Source: Planctomycetota bacterium (lineage in GTDB: Bacteria; Planctomycetota; Planctomycetia; Planctomycetales; Planctomycetaceae). From it: a DNA stretch of 64,000 bases. The stretch lies in NCBI GenBank assembly GCA_018242525.1, contig JAFEBS010000009.1:20283-84282 (forward strand), read 5' to 3'. Of this stretch, positions 57,877 through 64,000 are shown one piece after another. How positions within the stretch are numbered: the first letter of the stretch is position 1; the number at the start of each line of letters is the position of its first letter. The notes beneath the pieces were generated by a model that saw nothing but the letters and a program-made list of their open reading frames with translations, was not told the origin of the DNA and ran no database searches. The position numbers and the translations under genes were made by a program.

Positions 57877-59319
57877 CTACTTCAGGATTTCCGAAACCAC
57901 GTGCCCATGGACATCCGTCAGGCGATAGTCCCGGCCCTGGATGCGATACGTCAGTTGCTCGTGATCGAAGCCGAGCAGGTGCAGCAATGTGGCATGCAGG
58001 TCGTGGACATGCACCTTCCCCTCAACGGGGCCAAATCCAAGCTCGTCCGTTGTGCCGTGAATGTGGCCAGCCTTCACTCCCCCGCCCGCCAGCCACAGCG
58101 TGAACGCGTCGACATGGTGATCGCGGCCGATCGTCGCGCGGACTTCACCCATCGGAGTGCGACCAAATTCGCCGCCCCAGATCACCAGGGTATCATCGAG
58201 CAGACCGCGCTGCTTGAGATCCAGGATCAGCGCCGCACTCGACTGATCGACATCATGCACGACTTTCTCGAAGTCGGCATTCAGGTTTTCCCCGGGACCA
58301 CCATGACTGTCCCAGTTCGTATGGTAGAGCTGTACAAATCGCACGCCGCGTTCGATCAGACGACGGGCCAGCAGGCAGTTCCTGGCAAACGACGGCTTGC
58401 CCGATTCGACACCGTAGCTGGACAGAGTCTCCGCCGTCTCCTGCGACAGATCCATCAGCTCAGGAGCACTCGCCTGCATCTGGAAGGCGGTCTCATAGGC
58501 ATTGATCCGGGTCAGGATCTCGGGATCATGAGTTTGCGCAAAGCGATCTCGATTCAAAGCGGTGACGGCATCGTGAAACCGTCGCTCGCGATCGCGTGTC
58601 AGTCCGTCCGGACTGCGCAGGTGCAGAATGGGGTCCCCCTGACCTCGAAACGGGACTCCCTGGAAGGCGGTCGGCAGGAATCCGCTGCTCCAGAGTGAAG
58701 CCCCGCCGCGCGGACCACGTGGTCCACTTTGCAGGACCACAAATCCCGGCAAATCCCGAGCTTCGCTCCCCAGGCCGTACGTGGCCCACGAACCGAAACT
58801 TGGCCGCCCCGGTGCCTGGAAGCCGGTATTCATGAACAGCTTGGCCGGACCATGATTGAAGACATCCGTGGTCATGCCGCGCAACCAGCAGACGTCGTCG
58901 ACAATCTGCCGGTGATACGGCAGCAGTTCGCTGAGCGGCATCCGACATTCGCCGTAGCTTTCGAACTTGCGCGTGTTCCCAAGGAGCGTTTCCGTCCCTT
59001 TCAGGAATGCGAATCGCTTGCCGCTCAGCAGACTCGGTGGCGGCGCCTGTCCGGTCAGTTCACGCAGCCTGGGCTTGTCTTCAAACAACTCCAGTTGACT
59101 TGGTCCACCTGCCATGAAGAGATAGATGACCCGTTTGGCTTTGGCCGACAGAGGCGGCTGGCGAGGCAACATCGCGTTCGCAGGATCGATGCGGACCGGG
59201 GCGGCGGAACCCTCGTCCTGCAGCAGCGACTGCAGGGCAATCGAACCCAGCCCCAGGCCACACCGCCCGAGAAAGTGGCGGCGAGTCTGGTCGCGAAGCG
59301 TGATTTCGAGAGGCGACAT
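57877..59319 (-). CDS. DUF1501 protein with Tat-type leader
   Basis: 480 residues. The leader TRRHFLGRCGLGLGS (12-26) fits a twin-arginine signal, so the folded protein is exported. The body is the DUF1501 (sulfatase-like alkaline phosphatase superfamily) fold with FMAGGPSQLELFEDKP near the start, VRFVQLYHTNWDSHGG mid-way, and WGGEFGRTPMGE plus GRDHH late. Function unknown. It directly follows the PSD1 gene (38-bp gap, same strand); this pair is one of the most frequent operons in planctomycetes and is thought to act together on a periplasmic substrate. Confidence 0.95.
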   Translation of the reverse strand: MSPLEITLRDQTRRHFLGRCGLGLGSIALQSLLQDEGSAAPVRIDPANAMLPRQPPLSAKAKRVIYLFMAGGPSQLELFEDKPRLRELTGQAPPPSLLSGKRFAFLKGTETLLGNTRKFESYGECRMPLSELLPYHRQIVDDVCWLRGMTTDVFNHGPAKLFMNTGFQAPGRPSFGSWATYGLGSEARDLPGFVVLQSGPRGPRGGASLWSSGFLPTAFQGVPFRGQGDPILHLRSPDGLTRDRERRFHDAVTALNRDRFAQTHDPEILTRINAYETAFQMQASAPELMDLSQETAETLSSYGVESGKPSFARNCLLARRLIERGVRFVQLYHTNWDSHGGPGENLNADFEKVVHDVDQSSAALILDLKQRGLLDDTLVIWGGEFGRTPMGEVRATIGRDHHVDAFTLWLAGGGVKAGHIHGTTDELGFGPVEGKVHVHDLHATLLHLLGFDHEQLTYRIQGRDYRLTDVHGHVVSEILK

Positions 59320-59357
59320 GGCAAAGGCTTCTGCGTCAGTTCTTGATCGACCAGAGA

Positions 59358-62300
59358 TTACTCACGAGTGATGAAATTATCTGCGTTAAACAGCGTCCGG
59401 GCCAGCAGTACCAGGCTGGCGGCCTCCGCTGCGGGCAACTTCGCGCGGAGCGCCGGTGTCAGCAACTTTTCGGCGGCCGACGGATCTTTGGTAAAGTCGG
59501 CAACTTGAGCCGTCACATAATCGTTCAACACCTGGGTTTCGACCTTGGTCGCCGGCCGTCCAAAGCAAAGCATCACGGCACGGGCAATGCGCCGGTCCAA
59601 TCCGTCCGGACATTCGATGGCCAGCCTCAACGCCAGACCCTGTGCGAGTTCCAGGAAGACGACATCATTGGCCATCGTCAACGCCTGTAGCGGCGTATTG
59701 GACCGCAATCGCCGCGTACATGTGGCCTGGAAGTCGGGAGCATCAAATGTGGTGAACAGGGGGTACGGCGCGCTGCGATAGTAAAATGTGTACAACGTGC
59801 GCCGAAATCGTTGCGGACCGGTCTCTGTCGGCCACGACTTGTTGACTTGAGTAAAGGCATAGACACCGTCCGGTTGCGGCGGAAACACACTGGGGCCACC
59901 CAGGACGACGTTCAGCAGGCCACTGGCGGACAGCGCGGCGTCACGTGTGATCTCGGCTTCCAGCCGCAATCGCTGTTGCCGGGCCAGCAACAGGTTTCGT
60001 GGATCCCGTTCGGTCAATTCAGGACGTTCGCGCGACGATTGCTGATAGGTCTCGCTCAGCACGATCAATCGATGCAGCCTCTTTTGACTCCACCCCTGGC
60101 GCTGGAATTCGCGGCTGAGCCAGTCGAGCAGTTCGTGGTGCGACGGTGGTGTGCCTTGTGTGCCGAAATCCTCTTCTGTCTCGACCAGTCCACGGCCGAA
60201 GTAGCGCATCCAGATTCGATTGACGGTGACGCGCGGGGTCAATGGATTGTCCGGGTGTACCAGCCAGCGTGCCAGATCAAGACGGGTGCGCGGCGATGTC
60301 GCGTCAGGCAGCGCGGGAGCGACCGCCGACAGAACTCCCGCGGACAGTTTTCCTGCATCCTTATCGGGTCGGGTGAAATCCCCCCGCGTGAAGATGTAGG
60401 TCTCACGCGGTTCAGGTTGATCGCGCATCACCATTAACTGGGCAATGTGCGGGTTGGGTTCCTTCTTGACGGGGCGGGCTCGCGGCTCTGCCTTTTCGAA
60501 CGCGGCCTGCAACGCGGCCAGTTCCTCTTTGGTGCGTTGAGCATCCGGCTTTTGCAATGCCGCCAGCAACGCCTGATCGTCGGGTTTGCGTTCATCCGGG
60601 ACTGTGGATGTCACGTCCAGCGCAAATCGGCCAATCAAATAGTTCTTATTCAGGCCATGGGCAAGTTCGACCGTCATGCTCCGACCGTTCAGCAACAACG
60701 GCTTTGCCAGGACAAACGTTGCTTCGTGGTTCGCGTTCATTCTGGCCGTTGATCCGGGCCCAACGTTAATGGCCCAGCCCGTCGTCGCATCGCCGTCAAT
60801 CGCGGACGGAATGGGAAAACCTGGCTGTTCGTGGTCGGCGAACGCCCGGGCGATCATTTGCTTCTGGTCGCTCACACGGATCGTGAAGTCGGTCAGCACA
60901 AAGTTTCCGTTGCCGGCCGTCCCAGGCCCTCCCTTGGGAAGGTCATCATGAGTCAACAACCGCAAGCGGACCGCAGCCACTGTTGGAAGCTCGGTTGACA
61001 ACTCGATGAGAAACCGTTCGTTTCCGGAACCACGACGATCATAGAGCAGCGAATTGTCATCCTGTCGCTGGAATCCGCCGGACTTGGATTCTGTCTGGAG
61101 CGTGCCATATTTCACAGGCGACCAGACAGTCATTACGGGCGTGGTCGCGACAGCGGCCAGCCGTTCCCGAGTGGTCTGTTCCCAGGCAGCTCGCAACCTG
61201 GCCAGTTCCTCTTTCGGTAGCGGCGTCGGTTCGGCGGGAAAGACTTCGGGGTTGCCGAAGACTTCGCCGCGCCGCACTTCGATCGCGGGTCCCCGATCAT
61301 TGGCATCCTGAGCGGAGTTAAAAAACGCCAGCAGTTCGTAGTACTCACGCTGGGTGATGGGATCGAACTTGTGCGTGTGACACTGGGCACAACCGACTGT
61401 CAATCCGAGCCAGACAGCCCCGGTGGTGTTCACGCGATCCATCGTGGCTTCGACACGGAACTGCTCGCGATCACTCCCCCCTTCCTGGTTGATGAGCGTA
61501 TTTCGATGAAATGCCGTCGCCATCACCTGGGATTTGGTGGCATTCGGCAGCAGATCTCCGGCGAGTTGTTCGATGGTGAATTGATCGAACGGCAGATCGC
61601 GATTCAGAGCGTCAATCACCCAGTCACGATACGGCCACATGTCACGCGGCGCGTCGATCGCGTAGCCACTGGAATCGGCATAGCGGGCTTGATCGAGCCA
61701 GTGCCGTCCCCAGCGCTCACCATATTGCGGCGACGCCAGCAACCGATCCACGACTCGTTCGTAGGCATCCTCGTGCGGATCCTGAACGAACGCCAATACC
61801 TCCTCAGGAGAAGGCAACAGACCTGTCAGATCCAGTGTCACCCGTCGCAACAGAGTCGCGCGGTCCGCCGGAGGCGACGGTGCCAGGCCAATCGCCACCA
61901 GTTTCGCCCGGACAAACGCGTCGATGGGATTCCGGGTCGGCAATGCCACGGACGGAGGCACCGTCGACTTCAAGGGCAGAAACGCCCAATGCCCTTCGTA
62001 TTCGGCGCCCTCTTCGATCCATCGCCGGATCAGAGCCAACTCGGCAGGTGTGAACTTCGGTTTCTTGGCAGACGCGGGAGGCATCTGCAGGTCGGGATCT
62101 GTCGAAGTGATCCGTTCCCACAGCGGACTTTTGTCGGGGCTGCCGGGGACGATCGCCAGCGGACCGTCCGCATCACCGACGGCATGGTCCCGCAGGTCCA
62201 GTCGCAGATCTGCTTCCCGGCGTTTGCCATCCGGCCCGTGACAGGCAAAGCAACGGTCGGAAAGCAGTGGTCGGATCTGTTCGTTGAAGCGGATCCGATC

Positions 62301-62384
62301 CGCACCGAGTGCCGTCGTCGCCAGGATTCCCAGCGCGAATACGCTCGCCATCCATCGAACGAGTGGCGGTGCAACGACCGACAT
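59358..62384 (-). CDS. PSD1 / planctomycete cytochrome C / DUF1549 / DUF1553 protein
   Basis: 1008 residues. Signal peptide (~1-28), a cytochrome-c-type motif C45-FA-C48-H49 ([10 protein letters not shown]), then DUF1549 (~130-340; [23 protein letters not shown]), a central beta-sandwich region, and DUF1553 (~690-960; [49 protein letters not shown]). Heme attachment suggests a redox role. The exact reaction is unknown. ATG 62384 is taken as start because the GTG at 62396 is too close to the GGAG. Upstream partner of the DUF1501 gene. Confidence 0.94.
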   Translation of the reverse strand: MSVVAPPLVRWMASVFALGILATTALGADRIRFNEQIRPLLSDRCFACHGPDGKRREADLRLDLRDHAVGDADGPLAIVPGSPDKSPLWERITSTDPDLQMPPASAKKPKFTPAELALIRRWIEEGAEYEGHWAFLPLKSTVPPSVALPTRNPIDAFVRAKLVAIGLAPSPPADRATLLRRVTLDLTGLLPSPEEVLAFVQDPHEDAYERVVDRLLASPQYGERWGRHWLDQARYADSSGYAIDAPRDMWPYRDWVIDALNRDLPFDQFTIEQLAGDLLPNATKSQVMATAFHRNTLINQEGGSDREQFRVEATMDRVNTTGAVWLGLTVGCAQCHTHKFDPITQREYYELLAFFNSAQDANDRGPAIEVRRGEVFGNPEVFPAEPTPLPKEELARLRAAWEQTTRERLAAVATTPVMTVWSPVKYGTLQTESKSGGFQRQDDNSLLYDRRGSGNERFLIELSTELPTVAAVRLRLLTHDDLPKGGPGTAGNGNFVLTDFTIRVSDQKQMIARAFADHEQPGFPIPSAIDGDATTGWAINVGPGSTARMNANHEATFVLAKPLLLNGRSMTVELAHGLNKNYLIGRFALDVTSTVPDERKPDDQALLAALQKPDAQRTKEELAALQAAFEKAEPRARPVKKEPNPHIAQLMVMRDQPEPRETYIFTRGDFTRPDKDAGKLSAGVLSAVAPALPDATSPRTRLDLARWLVHPDNPLTPRVTVNRIWMRYFGRGLVETEEDFGTQGTPPSHHELLDWLSREFQRQGWSQKRLHRLIVLSETYQQSSRERPELTERDPRNLLLARQQRLRLEAEITRDAALSASGLLNVVLGGPSVFPPQPDGVYAFTQVNKSWPTETGPQRFRRTLYTFYYRSAPYPLFTTFDAPDFQATCTRRLRSNTPLQALTMANDVVFLELAQGLALRLAIECPDGLDRRIARAVMLCFGRPATKVETQVLNDYVTAQVADFTKDPSAAEKLLTPALRAKLPAAEAASLVLLARTLFNADNFITRE

Positions 62385-62507
62385 TCTGCTTTGCACTCCA
62401 AACGGTTGCGAACACGCTCAACCGGGACCAACATCTCAAGGCCCACGGAAGGCAAAGTGTACCGGATCGATCGATGTGAGCGAAAGTTTTCAGGCCGAAC
62501 AAAACAG

Positions 62508-62644
62508 GGCCATCGCCTTTTTCGAATTGGGGTGCCACGGTCTTACCGTCTTCGGGAAGGCCGTGCGAGTGCTCAATCGGCACGGCCTTGTCGCGGACTC
62601 CAAGGCCGTGGCACCCGATTCCCAATTTGAAAAAGGCGATGGCC
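62508..62644. repeat. 137-bp MITE-like element with terminal inverted repeats
   Basis: Left end 62508-62540 (GGCCATCGCCTTTTTC...) and right end 62606-62644 are inverted copies, differing by one base and a 6-base insertion. The core carries CCACGGTCTTACCGTCTTCG. No coding capacity, so any mobility would need a transposase in trans. Partial copies: 39018-39138 (reverse orientation) and 6512-6534. The gap 62385-62815 holds nothing else I recognise. Confidence 0.85.
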
Positions 62645-62815
62645 ACGCCGAATAAAATGATTTGGACGGACGATCGTTTGAAAGGCGAGGCAGTTCGCGT
62701 ACATTGGCAGGAAATGGAAACGAGTCTGGGCGGACGATGTGATGACGCGCCCCAGCCTTGCTCGCCAGATCCGGTCCTCGCAGCTTCGTTGAGGTCCCAG
62801 GATGGGAACGGACGC

Positions 62816-63751
62816 CTATCGCATGGCGGTCCGCTCGATCTGGTCTGCCTTCAGAGCCTGTTGCAGCTTGGTGAACTTTTCCGGATTGGCCTTGAACTGC
62901 TTCCGGCGTTCGTCCGTTTTGAACAGGTACAGTTCGTCATCATAGAACGCGGCGAAGTCCGGGGTCCCAGCGATGGCCCGATCCGTCTCCCACAGGATCA
63001 CCGGGTCGCAACCCAGCATCTTGGGAGCATACGATTCGGGACTCTTGCGGAATTCCAGCAACTCATCGCGCGAGGCCAGATGGTAGGTCACGCCCTTGTA
63101 GTCCCAGCCGAACTTGGCCGAGCCGCGCACCCATTTGCGGGATTTCGTGATCGCGACGGGGCTGAAGCCGTTCAACCCAACAACCAGTTGCGGTTCGCCC
63201 AATTCGGATCCGTCCGGCCCGTCTGCGTTGGGCCGCGTCCCCTCGGGCTCCCCGCGCGGAGGAACCGGATGAGCTTTGCGGAAGTTGGCTTCCGTCTGCA
63301 AGGCCAGCTTCATGTAGGCCGACTGATCCATATACCCCGAGTGCATGGCCAGCACCCGGCCGGTCAACGGGTCGATCGCCATGTCGGTCGGCAGGATCTC
63401 GAACCCGTATCGACGAACCAGGTGCTGGTTGGTTTCAGAATTCAGCTTCACCGCCACGAAGCGTGTCGTCAAAGCCTCCCGGACGGTGGAGTTCGCGAAG
63501 ACGGTGCTTTCCATCTTCTGGCAGGGCATGCACCAGTCGGCGTAGAAGTGCATGATCAACGGCAGCTTTTTCTGCTCAGCTTCCCGCAGGGCACTGTCGA
63601 AGTCCGTCCGCCACAGCGAGGCGGGTTCGGCACCGACGACCAGTCGGGGCGCGACGAAGACCAGGACGACGATCCAGACCAGCGCCCAGAACAGACGACT
63701 CATCCACTCGTGTGGGACAGCGCCAAATCGATTTCCGTGTAGTGCTCGCAT
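62816..63751 (-). CDS. Exported thioredoxin-fold protein with YHS-like C-terminal region
   Basis: 311 residues. Signal peptide/anchor (~18-41), then a thioredoxin-like domain (~55-165) with WCMPC (C74, C77) and cis-proline region LPTDMAID. The C-terminal part (~205-300; FSPVAITKSRKWVRGSAKFG, YHLASRDELLEFRKSPESYA) resembles a YHS-type metal-binding module, tentatively. A periplasmic thiol-disulfide or metal-handling role is likely. GGGAG 8 nt upstream supports the start at 63751; ATG 63703 (start of the pure signal peptide) is the alternative. Confidence 0.82.
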   Translation of the reverse strand: MRALHGNRFGAVPHEWMSRLFWALVWIVVLVFVAPRLVVGAEPASLWRTDFDSALREAEQKKLPLIMHFYADWCMPCQKMESTVFANSTVREALTTRFVAVKLNSETNQHLVRRYGFEILPTDMAIDPLTGRVLAMHSGYMDQSAYMKLALQTEANFRKAHPVPPRGEPEGTRPNADGPDGSELGEPQLVVGLNGFSPVAITKSRKWVRGSAKFGWDYKGVTYHLASRDELLEFRKSPESYAPKMLGCDPVILWETDRAIAGTPDFAAFYDDELYLFKTDERRKQFKANPEKFTKLQQALKADQIERTAMR

Positions 63752-63968
63752 CCTCGCTGCTCCCGAAGTCCGTCGAACTGCGCTGGCCGTCCAACCATAA
63801 ATCATCGGACTGACGTCGACTGGAGATGCGCTCGGCGAGTCACGGTTTGTCGGAAACCGGAATGCCCTCGAACGGAACTGTCGGTTGTGCCAACCGTGTC
63901 AACTGCTCCGTCTGCAACGATGCCAACGGAAACGCTGAGGAATCCGGTCGTCGCCGGGATTGTCCGGG

Positions 63969-64000
63969 GCCTGACGGCCAATGGCACTGACTTTGTGAGC
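63969..64000. repeat. Copy of the extragenic palindrome seen at 6350-6454, cut by the window edge
   Basis: 27 of 32 bases match 6350-6381, ending in ACTTTGTGAGC exactly where the window stops; the palindromic arms would lie just beyond. No ORF of substance in 63752-64000. Confidence 0.6.

Noticed and set aside
61371..62630. 419-residue plus-strand ORF opposite the PSD1 gene
   Set aside because: Antisense of DUF1549 coding DNA; no recognisable domain.
62588..63742. 384-residue plus-strand ORF opposite the thioredoxin-fold gene
   Set aside because: Antisense shadow; the minus strand has the signal peptide and WCMPC motif.
1..64000. CRISPR array, rRNA, tRNA, tmRNA, prophage or intact insertion sequence
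   Set aside because: No regularly spaced direct repeats, no recognisable RNA gene cores and no transposase or integrase motifs were seen on either strand by reading; tRNAs can be missed this way, so tRNAscan-SE would settle it.

Overview
The window looks like chromosomal DNA of a planctomycete (Planctomycetota; probably Planctomycetales, a Schlesneria/Planctomicrobium/Gimesia-type organism). The genus-level guess is inference. The evidence is a DUF1501 protein next to a large PSD1 cytochrome-c/DUF1549/DUF1553 protein, a Cys-type sulfatase, an SUMF1-fold lipoprotein, a ThuA-like/sialidase fusion, Gfo/Idh/MocA and TIM-barrel sugar enzymes, two ECF sigma modules with membrane partners, a tail-anchored Ser/Thr kinase with an FHA domain, and wide intergenic gaps with palindromic repeats. 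The DNA is GC-rich throughout. I see no rRNA, tRNA, CRISPR array, phage module or intact transposase.

Layout. 1-12.7 kb: 3' part of ettA, ThuA/sialidase fusion, GAF-SpoIIE phosphatase, PPK2, M28 peptidase with PDZ, SUMF1-fold lipoprotein, and a membrane glycosyltransferase-like protein with a TPR tail. 12.7-15.5 kb: a gene-poor stretch, then an ECF sigma factor and a membrane partner. 15.7-20.6 kb: a tight minus-strand run of a sugar epimerase-like enzyme, a Septu-like ATPase/HNH pair (ptuA/ptuB-like, ATGA overlap), a ROK kinase and deoC. 20.8-31.1 kb: a multistep hybrid histidine kinase, an oxidoreductase/M48 peptidase pair, a sulfatase, and an NtrC-type regulator with its histidine kinase. 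31.3-37.2 kb: PIG-L deacetylase, a three-part LplT-PlsC-Aas fusion, pdxH and a small membrane protein. 37.8-44.1 kb: membrane protein, an exported STN/secretin-N-like protein divergent from an Hsp70 with a zinc-ribbon tail, and ECF sigma plus ZAS-type anti-sigma. 44.2-47.4 kb: DUF4419/SUKH-like protein, small membrane protein and HNH nuclease. 48.2-63.8 kb: rho, a 1.5k-residue triple amidohydrolase-like protein, Ser/Thr kinase, DUF1501 and PSD1 pair, and a thioredoxin-fold protein.

How the genes work together. Exported or lipid-anchored proteins for polymer breakdown (sulfatase, sialidase-like, M28, amidohydrolase, PSD1/DUF1501) sit beside several signalling systems (two histidine kinases, SpoIIE phosphatase, Ser/Thr kinase, two ECF switches). 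Candidate defence or conflict genes are the PtuAB-like pair and the DUF4419/HNH neighbourhood.

The most unusual points are: the Septu-like pair embedded in what looks like a sugar-catabolic operon; the triple amidohydrolase in which only the middle unit keeps the HxH metal motif; the Hsp70 with a zinc ribbon; and several families of inverted repeats. These include a 137-bp MITE-like element with partial copies elsewhere, and a repeat lying between two copies of the 3' end of the kinase gene.
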